Assembly (NCBI GenBank): GCA_963969595.1
Contig: OZ018408.1
Coordinates: 8,491,823-8,555,822, forward strand
Direction of reading: 5' to 3'
Source of the DNA: Neckera pumila
Taxonomy: Eukaryota > Streptophyta > Bryopsida > Hypnales > Neckeraceae
DNA: 64,000 nucleotides
Both the position numbers and the translations under genes were made by a program. Position 1 is the stretch's first letter, and each line of letters begins with the position of its first letter. The notes beneath the pieces were generated by a model. That model was not told the origin of the DNA and ran no database searches. It saw nothing but the letters and a program-made list of their open reading frames with translations. This document shows positions 36,185-53,667 of this stretch, in pieces.

Positions 36185-38180
36185 ATCAATTAAGTGTGAT
36201 TTCTAGTAATTACTGAACAATATTTGTTTTTGTGGGTCTTATTGCCTAATAATTGAAAGATTGAATTTTAAATTCTATTAGCATCTATTTTTTGGACATC
36301 ATATTAATAAGCCATGATTTATTGAAGTAATGATTATAGGTATATTAAATACTGATATAAGCTCTTAGTTGTAGAAGAAGTTCAATTTACCTATAGAATA
36401 CAATATTCTTACAAATTTTCTATTGTTCCATTTAAAGAATTTTTAATATAAAATTCTCTTTGCATTGTTTTTGCATAATTGAAATTGAGTTCATACACAT
36501 TACACAATCACAATCATGCTTTCAATATCAAACTTTAATTTTTAAGAACCAAAACTCTATTTTGAGCAAAAATATGGACTGATTGGTTTCAATAACTAGT
36601 TTCAAATTATGTGTGCTCAGATGCAATGGCTAGGTCATTGTTCAAATCATTCTCATTTAGAAAGTTATATGATAGTTATAGGAGAGAAAAGTTCAAATTT
36701 ATTGGTAAAAAGTTTGGATATAAAATACTTAATCCAAAAAATATTTTTGTTAGAAATTGGATGATTTTTATAGTTGGCCACATCATTGATTGAAACTTTA
36801 TGGATGCTTCTTTCTTCAAGACATCTTTAACCACTTCAACATCTTTTAACATGGTACTAATACCATTCAAGATTCATTCTTGTAATCATAAGGATGAAAA
36901 TTATGAAATATTCAAAAATTATGTAAACTATAACAAAATGTAAAGAACATTAACATGCATAGCATTATTTTGAAGATTTTTCATAAACTAAAGGATATGG
37001 GCATTAGTTACTATTAATTATGAACATTTTATTTGGTATAATTTGAATTGTTATTGCATTTATATTGAATACTAAATTTCAAGAAGTGTATTATATTCAA
37101 TAATTACTATACAAAGACATATTTGCACTACCATATTGTAAGCCACTATGGAAATTTTTTGACTTCAATTTTTTAAGACCATAGACATTCATTTGGTCTA
37201 TAATTAAAGAACTGTAGATATGACACTAATTTTGAAGACACATCATAAGACGTGATTTTGACCAAAAAATACATGAATCTAAAATAGATTATTATCTTTA
37301 CTATGTTGAACCGCGTATAAGGTCATGAAATCCAAAAAGATTTGATGAAACTTAATTGTGAAAGTGTTAGCTTTTTGTTCAATGCTGAGCAAAATAATTC
37401 CAAGAAACTCAAAAAAAGGCGTAGGGCATTTAGGAGTAAAAGGTTTAATCCAAAAAAATATTTTGGATATTAGAGTTTGAACTTTTTGGTTGCTTTTTTG
37501 TTGGACAAGAAGGCAAAATTATTCCTAAATTGTAATTTCGCCCTATTCACATACAAAACATTACAGGAATCAACCATGACTATTTTGATTTTGGAAAAAC
37601 CTGAATTTTTTTTCCCATTTCAACATAGCAAAGAAGTCTGCCCTAAAAAGATTTACAATTCCACACAAAAGTAAGCATAATCAATGAGGTGAGGTACTAG
37701 GAGCAATTGATTCCCCTAGCACCATAATGCCAACAAAGAAGAACGCACCATTAATGTACAAAGACACATCCATATCTAGAGAGTTTCTTGTGAGAGTTTG
37801 CAAAGAAAGTATGCAAATGTCGGGTAGCGATATTAGAGATGGGTTGTAACAATCAATTTCCATAGTTGTAGGGCTATAACATTTTGGAGTCATGCAAAAA
37901 CTTCACTTGCTTGAACTCACCAAGTTGAAATTTAGTTTTTGTTACACAACTAATATGTATTGTATATTAGATTGCAAGAGAGATAGTATTTGCAAATTCT
38001 TTGTCTCTTTTATATGTTTTGGAAATGATTCATTTGAAAGACTTCGGAAGTTATTCAAATTGAACCAAAAAGTGAGTAAGAAAGAGATCAAGGGAATAAC
38101 AAGGTTCTTCCAAGAAACTAGCAAGCAACAAATAATGCTTGGCATCTCAACAATGTTTTTACTCAAAATAAAATGAAACT
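36185..38180. other. AT-rich spacer
   Basis: Short open frames only; none is supported. I see nothing definite here. Confidence 0.5.
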
Positions 38181-39147
38181 CTATTTACAATACATTGCAA
38201 AGCAATTACAAAAATATATATCCTTCTCAGTTCTTTGACTTGCAATGGAATTGAATATTTCCTCAAAGTTGGATCTTTCTTTTGGATTTGAATGCCAACA
38301 TTTGCTCAACAAAGTTTTGATCCACTGATGGTTCAATCTCCTCAAGTAATGTAGGCCTTTCTCTTCAAAGAACCACATCATAGTGGCATTTGTCTTGACA
38401 CCCTCAAAAGGAAGTCGACCAGTGATCATTTCATAACAAGTCATTGCAAAGCTATGAACATCTTCTTTCTTGGTGAATAAATCATGTGTGATCTTGTGAG
38501 CTTTTACACCTTGCAATATTTTTGAAGCTCTCCAAAACGCTGTACCCTCCACTCCCACCGCCAAGCACTCATAGTCTGCTACTAGCCAGAAATATGAACC
38601 AAATGGGAGTAAATTGAGATCTTGTAACCGATGCTCTTCTCGTAAATGTATGGGTACATTGGTAGCTTTGAGGTCCCTGTGGACAATGTTGTCCTTGTGC
38701 AAGTCCTTCATATATTCCCCCATGCAATATTTTCCATGTTCCTTTGAAGTTCCTCATCAGATCGAGAAGGGGGCGCAAAATCGGTTGCTGTTGCGTTCCA
38801 TTCTCTTGTCAATGAGCTTCCGCAAGTCCCCTGCACATCGGAACATGTGAAATGCAAACCTCCCGTTTCATCACCACCGTGCCAGAGAACATGCAAACGA
38901 AGATGGATCATACTACACTCAAAGGCTGCTGGAGCTCACTCCAATGATCTTTCGATGCGGCAATCTCGAAATCGAGGGCTGTTTCATAGTCAGATTTGCT
39001 TTGTAACAATCTCTCAATTAATGCGTGTGGAATGATACACAGATGAGGAGGATGGGGATGCAGAGCAATTGCAGTCTCTGTTTCCCAGTTCAACAATCTC
39101 GTGGATTTCTGCCATGGCGAATCCCCCAATTGCTGGATTTCCACAAC
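38181..39147 (-). pseudogene. Degenerate protein kinase gene
   Basis: The minus strand from 39147 reads an N-terminal helical region (EIQQLGDSPWQKSTRLLNWE, ALDFEIAASKDHWSELQQPL) up to a stop near 38909. About 70 bp later a second frame gives the hinge of a kinase (CAGDLRKLIDKRMERNSNRF), followed by two in-frame TGA stops. It then continues into the catalytic loop (NIVHRDLKATNV), a DYEC in place of DFG, a damaged activation segment (GTAFWRASKIL where APE is expected) and the C-lobe (SFAMTCYEMITGRLPFEGV, ending FEEIFNSI). The glycine loop and the ATP-binding lysine are absent. The N-terminal block plus kinase arrangement resembles a Ser/Thr kinase family I associate with bryophytes and ferns. 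Internal deletion, stops and lost motifs make it a pseudogene. Confidence 0.75.
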
Positions 39148-41990
39148 TCAAACAGCACCTCGGAACCCAACAAAATGGCTACACAACAGGATTACAATAC
39201 ATACTGTATTCCCAAGGGTGGAAGCAATGTCCTATTGTTGCGCACAAACGTCGATCGAAATCAAAATCAATACCTACCGACGAGGAGCGAGACCGGCGTC
39301 AGTGCCCTACTTGCAAAACAATCTCTCCAAACAGGCAAACGACAACCTTCAGTCTACCAAGAGAACCCTCAGTCGCCTACATGATCTGCCACATGACAAC
39401 ACTCACGTCGATGGCGAGAACAGCTTCAACGCTTCAACAAGTGACTCCCAGAGCGCATCACAAAGCTTGCCTATACCAGACCCAGAACCAAACGCACGAT
39501 AGGGTGAAGCTAGAGTGCCACACACAAGTCACAGCAAGGAGAAATTCAGCTAGAACGAAGGCCTGAAATCGTCTCTACGACACCAGAGCGGCCTTATACT
39601 ATTAAAGAAGCTCCACAGCAGATGCGCAGAAAGTCTAGGCGACGAGTGAGTGATACTATTCAGCGCTTGCCGATTAGTCGGCAATTGTCCCAATTGGTTG
39701 CAGCATGATTCCATCCACGACTCCATCCACGATTCCATCCACGATTCCTTCGTCAACAGTTTCCACAGTAGCACGGCTCTTCTTCAAGTAGTTGCAGACA
39801 GTCCCACAAGCACAAACCCAAACGATCGAACCCAGAAGTGAGAAATGCGAACCTCAAATCTTCTACCGGAAATGAGAAATGTTGCCTACCCAAAAGCGTG
39901 CCCTAAGAAATCTTGAATGTAAGTAGATGTTTTCAATTCAAGATGTACATCAAAATTAAGGTATGGTTTTAGATATCTATTAGGCTCCATTGAAAAATTA
40001 TCATTACTTCTCAAGAAAAGCTTTGCCATTTATGTGTACAACACTCTAATTTGTGCATTATTGAGTGACGTCCTCATGTTGTGTAAAAATGGGTCTATGT
40101 ACGCAAATCATTGTATGGCCTACAAGGCACAATATTCATTATATAAACCTTTGCTTCAAGGTTGCCTCCCGATTGCCTTTGATATTGTAAGAGCTCAAGT
40201 ATCACACTACTTTGATGTCACGTAAAACATCAACAAAAAGAAATAAGATGCTAAGCTACAACAAACTCTATCCTTATAGAATTGGTTTGTTTTTTGAGTA
40301 AGGTCCTATTCAAACTTCTTTGAGAAACTCTTTGTCAATGCAAAATCTCCTCCCCTTTGGCCCAGAGTGGATAATTTAGCTAGGGCTTGTAATGGAAAGT
40401 TGGCAAGTCCATTAGTCTCATGTGAAAGACTCTAAACTAAGGTAGGAATACTATAAATTATGGTGGTCTACAAACAATTTCTATGTACCTACTCTTGTCA
40501 TTTATGCCTGGAAATGACAACAAGAGGTACGTTGAAACTGTTTATGAACCTTCACTGTTTATGGTATTCCTTCCTTAGAAAGCTCAGTTTCATGGGCAAT
40601 ATCAATGCCTTATAAAATTTCATACAGTATCAAAACATTGCAGTATTGTTTTGCCGCGCCTGACTTGAAAAATTCAATCTTCACCTGGAGAGAGAATAAG
40701 GGATAATATTAGTTAAAATCACAAGAGCAGGACTACAAGATCAGACAGAACCAATAACCACTCAAGGACCAAGGATGTTCCAAAATCCAAAATTCTAAAG
40801 TACTATCTAAACTAGATCTAACTGTAACAATTGAATTTACAACTGTGCTAAACGTATGTTCCCACTCGATGTTAGAGGTGTTGTTTAGAATCTGAATCCA
40901 GTCTAGAGGTAGGTCTACATTCATTCCTAAGATCCTCAGTAACAACACTTCTAACACCAAGTAGGAACATACCTTAACCAATATTTATGAATGAAAATTT
41001 ATACCAAATTGATCTTGAAGATTCTTCTAAAATTGATTGAAGATTGAGTAAATGTTCCAATTATGGTATCATTTTAAGCATTTTATATTTGAGTTATTTA
41101 TTCAAGTCATTATTGAAGGGTCATTTCTTGAAGTGGAACAACTACTTCGTGAGGCGATACATGTACCCTTTTAACTCTAGAATATTTGCAAAAAATATTT
41201 TTGAAAATCTAAACAATACAAGCTTTACAGAACTAAAACAAGAATCTACAAATACAAACATTCAGATGGATAAGAAAGCTTATGTGTGCTTGGTTGCATT
41301 CATAAGCTGTTTAAGAATTGAATGACTGCTATACTTCAGGGGTTAAAGAGTGGCTCACAGAAAGTGGCTCACAGAAAGTAGACTTGAAACGGAAACAACC
41401 ACGATGAACTGCTATTCATTTAATATGTGCAAGCGTTGATATACCCAAGCAAATGCGCTCTTAAATCCCAAGCAACAAGCAACTACACCTAATTCAAACA
41501 GGTCCCTTAAACGGACACCGATGGACACCAGGACAATCTTTGATACTCCGTAATAAATACATATTAAGAATGTACAGAACGTCAACATCAAAACGTGCGT
41601 CTGTTTTTGTAGATGATCACCTACCAAAAATTACATTGAACCCTTCTAACTATTGCAGAGTTTTTAAAATACAGCTGCTTAACTGTGATAGCACTTCCTT
41701 GTAACTGCCTGACAATGATAAAAAGAAACTTGCCCAGTCTAATAATAATAATAAGAGGAACCATACTGAATTAGGCTAAGTTTACTTAACCACAGTTTGC
41801 CACTTGAAACTCGTGTTGTGTCCTCAAGCTAAAATTTCCGTCATTGTTCGGAAGCCCGATCATTCAGCAGTACTCGTAATACCGTTAGCCACTCGTTGCC
41901 GCATTTCGAAAGGAGTGAGAAACTGTCCCATCATGAGGTGCTGTTCTTGGCAAAGCATAGCCCTGACGCTTGCCACATGTGAGGCAATCT
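39148..41990. other. Mixed region with unassigned open frames
   Basis: A GC-richer patch at 39060-39570 has three overlapping forward open frames (up to 165 codons). It lies immediately upstream of the kinase pseudogene and may be its former 5' region. Three copies of a 12-bp unit (tccatccacgat) occur at about 39718-39755. From 39900 to 41990 the DNA is AT-rich with no recognised gene. Confidence 0.4.
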
Positions 41991-41994
41991 TCGG

Positions 41995-45895
<3,901 letters not shown>

Positions 45896-46480
45896 GGCAT
45901 GATCAGAACAAGGCAGCGGCAGATGAAGTGATTTGCTTGCGCAAACAACAGAGAGCGCTCGCTGAGGAAGACAGAGTGTCGGGCAGACAGAGTAGAGTGG
46001 GTTTTATACAGCAGACAGAAGACTGACAGAGTAGTAAGAGTGGGGTTTAAGCTTCAATTAGGGTTTAAGGACCCTCCTACAGTGACCTCAAAGAATGAGT
46101 CAATGTATACGGTACATAGTCAACTTTAGAAATTCTAATTCTAATGGAAACTTATTTTCAATTTTCTTGAGGTTGTGTGTCACTTCATGCTCAAAAATGT
46201 CTATGTTGACAATTTTTTGCTTCGATTCTTTATATATTCTACATTGTCACTTTTCTTGAGCCATTTACTTATTTTTTGAGGTTATTGTCATTGCATATTC
46301 AACAAGAGGTTTAGTATCTTTGTAATGGGACATTCACACTTGGTCTTTTAAAAAAGTGGATACTTTGACGTAAGATTATGACATGGTTTATTAAACTGAT
46401 ACATGATACTATTAATTGAATGTGTTTTCACACACCTAAGGTTCTCTCTGAAAGGTATAATCTTGCCAAAGATTTTTAAA
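45896..46480. other. Upstream region of TGS1
   Basis: This is the presumed promoter and 5' untranslated region of the minus-strand TGS1 gene. A telo-box-like 'agggtttaagg' occurs near 46060. I see no clear TATA element and no divergent gene. Confidence 0.45.
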
Positions 46481-47640
46481 GAGATTTTAACTTTTAAACT
46501 TTCTTCCAAAGTGTGCAGGTTCAATTAGTGGTGGCAAGGCTGGATACATCGTGAATCTAAAAAGTAGATCTCCTGACTTTCTTCCAAAGTCTGCAGGTTT
46601 AATCAATGGTAGCAGGGCGTATTATGAATCTAAAAGAGACATCTCTTGACTTTCTTCCAAAGTCTGCAAGTTTAATAAATTGTTGCAAGGCATCTTGAAT
46701 CTAAAAAGAACATCTTCTAATTTTCTTCCCAAGCCTGCAGGTTTAATCAATGGTTGCAAGGTATCGGAATCTAAAAGGGATATCTCCCAACACACGTCAG
46801 AGGTGAATAATGCTTTTTTGTATAAAAGATTGGATTTGGTTGATATAGATGAGTAGAGAACTGACTTGGTTTCAATGTTGACCTAAATTTTAAGACCTTT
46901 GATTTCATTTACTTATTGAGGAAATCTTAAGTTGCATAACTTTCTTAAATAGTTTGCAGATTCAACCAATGGTTGAGGAACACATCTCGAATCTAAAACT
47001 AACACATACCCTAATAGAAGTCATAGGTGAACAATGCTACGTACAACACAAGGTAGCGTGCTTTTTGTATAAAAGATTGGATTTGGTCAATGTAGATTGA
47101 TGAGACATTGATGTAAATTTTAAGACCTTAAATTTTATTTATTTATTTATTAATGAGATCTTAAGTTATATAACTTTTTTTTAAAGTTTGCAAGTTCAAC
47201 TAATGGTTGAAGGTATGCATTTGAGTCAAAAAGAGCCCTCTCCAATAGATGTGGCAAGTGAATAATACGTACTATACATAGTGGCATGCTTTTTTCATGT
47301 CAGAGATTGGATTAGGTCAATATAGATGGTTGTGACATTGACAAACATTTTAAGACCTTTGACTTCATTTGCTTATTGATGAGATCTTCATTTAAATAAC
47401 TTTCTTCCAAATTCTATAGGTTCAACCAATGCTTAAAGAAGTGCACCTTGAATCTAAAAAAAGGACCCTCCAACACAAGTGGCAAATGAATAATGTTATA
47501 TATTATATATTGTAGTGTGCTTTTTTTTTTTTCAAAAATTAGAGTTGGTCAATATAGATGGGTGAGACATTGACATGGTTTGAATATTGATGTAAATTTT
47601 AAGACTGTAAATTTCATTTACTTCTTCAACTTGTAGTCAA
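46480..47640. repeat. Two-level tandem repeat array
   Basis: The first part (about 46485-46790) has four units of about 75 bp, each built from 'ctttcttccaaagtctgcag', a 'ttaatcaatggttgcaagg' segment and 'gaatctaaaa'. After this, longer units of about 220 bp follow at least three to four times. These share the same core but add 'gataaaagattggatttggt'-like and 'taaattttaagacctt'-like segments. It is non-coding. Confidence 0.75.
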
Positions 47641-48292
47641 TGTAAATGTCTTGTAAGCAAAATATATATTATTTGTTAGACTTATACCAATCACCAACCC
47701 AAATGTAATAGATTCTACACCGTGATTCTAGAACTACAAGTATGAGTAATTTAAAATGGAATCAAACAAAAAATTGGATTTTTTAAAATTAAATTAGAAT
47801 AAAAATAATGGTTCACATTCATTTTTAAATAAACTAAATCAAGAAGGCTCTAGATAATTCCACACAAGACTATATTTGAAATTACAGTTAAAGATTAAAA
47901 ATTATTAAAGTAATATGTATATAGATATTTTTTTTCCTTCTTAGTATATTTTGCTAACATTCTAAGAGACTTCTAAGAATTAGGTTCAATTTATTTTCAC
48001 ATGCCCTTTTTGAATTTGGTCAATAGCTTTTGATTTGAGGCTTGAAATCTTAACAAATTTTTGGAGACAACGTTAATCTAACAATCTACGCATTGTATAT
48101 GTTTTGCTTTTTCAACTCAAAACAATTTATTTCTTACATGTGAAGTACATGTTAATTTCAAATTGAACATTGAATCAATTTTATCATTCCAACTAAAATT
48201 GCAACAAGGTAGTGTAATATTTTAACCTTGTCACTCCATCAATGCTTATTATAACCAAGGAATTAGGCTTGTGACTACCCAACCACTCCATC

Positions 48293-48593
48293 TACACTAA
48301 AAATGATATTTAGTGTAGTATGACATTTAGTGTTTTACCCCCCTACCAGCCACAACACTAAATTTGAATTGTAGCGGATTTAGTGTTGTGTTGGACTTCA
48401 ATGCGCCGCCTCCGCTTCCTTGCAAGTTCATTTTTTTAACCTGTTCTAACACTAAATGTAAACCTTTTCAGACTTCAGATTTACCATAGAGCATATTTAG
48501 TGTTAGAAATTAGATTTAGTGTTACTTACTTATGATATTTAGTGTCAAGGTTCGTAATTAGTGTTGCCAACACTAAATATCATTTTTAGTGTA
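48293..48593. mobile_element. MITE with perfect 24-bp ends and ACACTAAAT repeats
   Basis: The left end begins TACACTAAAAATGATATTTA (48293-48316) and its exact inverse lies at 48570-48593. Between them are about eight further copies of acactaaat or its complement atttagtgt. Clustered short subterminal motifs like these are typical of transposase-binding sites in CACTA elements, and the terminus contains CACTA...TAGTG. The flanking 3 bp do not match, and a TA is present at both edges, so the superfamily is open. Confidence 0.8.
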
Positions 48594-50640
48594 GTGTTTA
48601 TTGTAAGTAAGAGACTAGACATGTGTTTGACCCCTTCACTCCATCTAATGTTGATTGTAGCCAAACGGCAATTGCATAATGCGGAATACAAATAATGGGT
48701 GCAAACATGCATTAAAATATCCAATCCTTCTTGTCACAATTAATTCATAAAATTTATATAAAAAAAAGACAATTACTACTACTTTTTAATTTATAAAAAA
48801 TGAGCATTTAAAAAATAATGAAAAAATATGATTTAATAATCTTAAAAAATAATATTAGACTTTAAAGATCAATGCTAAATGTAAAAATTATTAAAAATTA
48901 TTAAAAAAATGAATAGAAAAAATAAATGTTTGAAGATTCTAAACATCTATATTAAAAAATTTGAATTTTTCAATTGCTATCAATGAAATCTCTAAACTTA
49001 GTGTACTTAATGCACTATGATTATTATAGTGCATGAAGTATATGAAATTTTGAAAACTTAGATATCTTTTTAATTGCTATTTTGAGTGGTCGTCTAGCTC
49101 CTATAGTCTTGGTTTTCTAAAAATTATCACCTCCAATCCAAATTCAATATACAATTAGCACATGAATTTTTCAAGTTTTCCAAATAACCGCTTTATAGTG
49201 CATTTTGACCAAAACAACTTGTACATCGTAGCTTGAAAAATCCAAAGGAATTAGGCATATATCTTGCTGCTCTTTTCATTTGATTTTTATTGTAACTAAG
49301 AGGTTTAGCATGTATTTAATCTCTTCCCTTCATTTCACAATGATTGTAGCCTAAAGGTTAATTTGGCATATGTCTAATTCTATATCTTCATGCCTTATTT
49401 ATTGTAAAAGATAAGCTTATAGTATAGACCCCTCATTGTTTTTTGACTTGATTGAATTGATCCATAAACCAAAGCCTTAGCCCCTAAAGGCTTTGACATC
49501 CACTTTGTGAACAAAGCACAGAAAAAGAAGTCTAGAACTTCTTTTCATCTTGACAAAGTTTTTTCATACATGTTTTTAGGTCAAAGTTGCTTATGTAATT
49601 TGACCTCGGGGAGGGCACTTGGTTCTACTACAACAAACCACGTGCGAACAAGTGGTTTCTAATAAACTATAATTTCAACCTAAAATTTTGAGCATTGTTT
49701 GGTAACGACTATAGGTTTCTATTGCCAAAATTTCCAATTCAAATGAAATATGGAATGATTTCTAGAAGAGTTTGAAAATGAACCTAAAATGGCATATTTT
49801 TCAACTCAAATATTCATAGAGAACACATTTAGATGACCGTTGCATCAATATTCAACTCAAAATGAGCTTTCAATAGAGAGTTATTTTTAGGAATTTTTTG
49901 TTCACTTTTTAAGCAATTTTTCAAGATATAATATAGAGGTGTGAAAGTTATTTTTTAGTTTTGCAGTGTATCTATTTACCTCAAAAATTTGTAACTAATT
50001 ATCATTAGCAAATAAAAATATCAATAATTCAAAACATAAACTTTCAAATTAGGAAAATATATTTATATCTTTTTTATTTTCATTTATTTAAATTTTAGGA
50101 TATAATATAGGGGGTACAAAGTTCTGGTCACACGTAGTTTGGATTAGATACACTAAGTGCATCCCCCGTGAATTTCACAGCAGATGGTGAAGAAATGAAG
50201 CGCTTCTATGTAGTTCATATTTTTTTTTTAAATGTCAAAAGTTGGTATGTAAATTTAGATTTCAATGAAATTTTTTCATACCCAATTTTATATTAATGTC
50301 TAAAATACTATAAGTGTAGGGCAAGGTCGGCACTTTTTTGTCAAATATTTATTTTCTTTCTAAAATATAAGGTTTAGTAGATGCTAAAATATTATGTCAC
50401 TATATAATTTTAAACTTTTTGAAAAAATAATTTTCATAAAATTTTAGGCCCGATTTTAAAAATTGTTTTCCGCTAACTATACCCTACAACTTTAGTATAT
50501 AGGAGAAGCAATCTAAGGACTTCTACCTTCATAAATTTTCAAATTAATTGCCCAATGTTAATAGAGCATGTAGGTGCAATCCTTAAATTCCTTTTTTCTT
50601 GAATTTTCTATAAGCATGTAACTTGCTTGAATTATAGGAT
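48594..50640. other. AT-rich spacer
   Basis: I see no supported gene. A fragment near 49470 (cttagcccctaaagg) resembles the TTAA-element termini. Confidence 0.5.
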
Positions 50641-50641
50641 G

Positions 50642-51058
50642 CATTTGAAAAGATTTGAAGGCAAAGAAGGCCGTTTTCTTTTTGTTTTGAACAAATGGAG
50701 AAGGAAGGCCGTTTTTTTTTGTTTTCTTTTTTGTTTCGAACATATGGAAAAGGAAGGCCGTTTTCAAGCCTGTTTTCTTGCTAGGAACTACAATATGTTG
50801 TCAAAGTTTTTTACTAATACAAAAAATCAAATAAATATATATATATATATATATTTATTTTTTGAATTTAAAAAATTTTAAAATGTGAAGAAATTTTAAA
50901 ATATTTGAAATTTTATATTTTAAAAACAATGAAATATTAATATATGACATGGTACAATTTGTGCCACGTCAGACTACACATGTGGTAGAGTTTCCAGAGT
51001 TCCTACGATACAATCCGGGATTTTGCAGACTTCCAAAGCCTTCAAATCTCTTCTAATG
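50642..51058. mobile_element. MITE, CATTAG family, copy 3
   Basis: The left end CATTTGAAAAGATTTGAAGG and right end CCTTCAAATCTCTTCTAATG are inverted. The internal 'gacatggtacaatttgtgcc' segment matches the other copies. It is longer (417 bp) because of a triplicated 'aaggaaggccgtttt' unit at about 50665-50765 and a TA microsatellite near 50840. Confidence 0.7.
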
Positions 51059-51092
51059 GTTGTGCCTGTAGAGAAGTGGTAGCACAATTGTA

Positions 51093-51271
51093 CTCCCTCC
51101 ATCCCAAAATGATCTTCTGGTTGCTTGAGAATAATCATTTCTATCTTTGAAGATTGAATGAATAGATAACAACTTCCTTAAAATACTTAGAAATAGATTG
51201 AAATAACATTATTTTTTAGCCTTAATCCCAAACAATTCATCTACCAAAAAGATCATTTTAGGATGGTGGAG
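51093..51271. mobile_element. Stowaway-like MITE
   Basis: Left end CTCCCTCCATCCCAAAATGA and an inverted, diverged right end (tcattttaggatggtggag). CTCCCTCC is the hallmark start of plant Stowaway (mariner-type) MITEs. TA precedes the left end; the right TA is not preserved. Confidence 0.65.
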
Positions 51272-51359
51272 CCTTGATCTGAATAGAAGAAAAAAAGAAT
51301 TCTAAGTTTATGTCATTTTCTTATCATTATTTTAATTTTATATTTCTGGTGGGGCTTTT

Positions 51360-52030
51360 TGTAAAGGCATTATTCAACCAACTCTAGGAGACTCTCTTTA
51401 AGATGGGTACCCCCAAAACACCACTCTTTGATATTGTGCCTAATTACTATTAATAGATTGGTCAAATTTGCATATTTTCTTGTTGGCATGTGAAAGGAAG
51501 TTCCAATGCATTAAAAAATTTGACATTTGGATACCGTATAGAAAGTTATGAAGGATCAAAGTTCTTTTTGGTAGATGTTAATGAAATCCTTTCTTCAACA
51601 TATGTAAATGTTGGTTTTGAAGATGTACATAGAGTGGTGATGGCGGTTTTAGACAAGGTGCAATTTTGGATGTACCCACCTTTAGTTATTCTTTCACGGA
51701 TAGGTCACTACATTACCAAATTCTATAGGCTTACTTAGCTTCTACGTACATGTACACAATACAAGGTCAATTATTCATTAGCTTTTGCAAACTCATTTTT
51801 ATCAAAACAAAAGAAACAATGACAAGAAGATTGAAGTGTGGATGTGAAGTTGTTTCATGTTTTTTATAGAAGGTGGACAACCCTTAAACCACCATTTTTT
51901 GCTACTATGCCTAGTTATTATTATTATACTTTTCGAAATTTCAAAATTTCTTGTTGTCAAGTGAAAGGAAGTTCTAATATACCAAGGTATGCAACATTTG
52001 GATAGTGTATGCAAAAGTTATGAAGTTGAG
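51360..52030. repeat. Diverged direct duplication
   Basis: The block around 51400-51550 ('cttgttggcatgtgaaagga', 'acatttggatac') recurs at about 51880-52025 ('cttgttgtcaagtgaaagga', 'acatttggatag'), about 475 bp downstream, with many substitutions. It is an old duplication of unknown origin and includes no gene. Confidence 0.5.
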
Positions 52031-52829
52031 TGGATATTGATTGAATGTATTTGAAACGGACATTTTAGAAACTATTACTATAATGCAATGTTCACATGCA
52101 ATAATTTCAAATATTAGATTCCAGATTCTCACCTAACACTAGTATCAACCATAAGATTTTAAAGACCCAAATTGTTGTTGAAAAAATAAAAAGTTAGAAA
52201 TTTGAGCATTGCAATGGATTTGAAGATAATGAGGTTTAACCTAGAGAAATTGAGAGGCCTTGATGCCCCAATTCAAAATGCTTAGTGTCAATAATGAATG
52301 TAAAGTGGATACCCCAAAATGCGCCACTAAATCCACAATTGCCATCATCATTGTGCTGTACATCTCCAAAATCAATATGTACCTATATGGAAGAAGCGAT
52401 TTTAGGACTTCTACCAAAAACTTTGACCCTAATTGATCACTACTCCAAGCTTTCAAGTTGAGCACTTCAATACTTTTAAGAAATATGGTTAATACCTAAT
52501 GATTTAGTGCATTGAGTTAAGCCACTCATCTTTCTCAACAATGTATTGGAAAATTTGGAATACCATTGCAAGACTAAATAAAGATGTTTTTCTAATGCAA
52601 TGGTGATGAGATTATAACACTAGTTGGAATGGAAATGGTATCATGTGAAGGACCTTTCATATATAATATAAATGAAAGAAATGTCATAAGAGTCTTTCAA
52701 TGTCATATATTCTTGCCAACATTTGTTTATGAGCATTTTTTATTAAAGCGAGGTCCTTGGATTCAATTGTTTGCAACGGTATGATGTCTACTTTTTTAGG
52801 ACATAGTATTTATTGGATTGAAGCTCGCA

Positions 52830-53617
52830 TGTCCTCTAAATGAATTTGACTTGTTTTGACCAAAAGTGCTTCAAAATTGCCATTTCTAGAACAAGTACAA
52901 AAATTTTAGAAAAAATACATTTTTGGACATATGTATGTAACCGTAGAATCTTATAGTACATTGGTTTGAGAAGATGTAGAAAAATTTTCAGAAATTTCCA
53001 CTATGTGGATTGCAAAATATTAGCGTTTGAATTCACAAAAATCCTTCCTTGTCCCTTTGAAAAAATAGGCAGCTGCACTTCACAAGGTCACATTTGTATA
53101 AAAAAATGTCCAAAATGGTGGTTATTCTCTAGATTCATTTTCTAAGGCAACTTGGATAATCACATTTGAAATACTTCAAATCATTTGGAATTGTACAACA
53201 TATAGAAAAAAAATAGTAAGTAGAAAGTAGTAGAGAATGATTCAAAATACTAAATTGTCAAGAATTTATTTATGAAATTGAAAAATACCCATCCCAACGT
53301 TTGTAATGTTATAATAAATAATCTTCACCCAATGTTTTTTTTTTTTTCAAAAATATTGAAAACTGCATAAAATAACTGACGGACTTCAAAGTTTATTTTA
53401 GAATAGAATTTCTATAACTAACCTCAAACATTAACAAAAAAAATATGAGGCTTGTAGAAGGCCGCTAAGCCTGGCCCCCTGCGGTGATATATCAAAAAAA
53501 AAAAAAAAACTCAAAATTCAAATTGTGGCGTGGTCGCATTTTGACCACGCCAGCACTATCAATGCCACATTAGCACGACGTCATTTTTTTCATTTTTTCA
53601 TTTTTTTTTCAAAAAAC

Positions 53618-53667
<50 letters not shown>

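Noticed and set aside
39069..39566. 165-codon forward open frame and two overlapping frames
   Set aside because: All three forward frames are open in this stop-poor patch and none resembles a protein family, so open length alone is not evidence of coding.
48293..48593. Definite CACTA element
   Set aside because: The termini fit, but the flanking trinucleotides (cta and tag) do not match, so the superfamily was left open.
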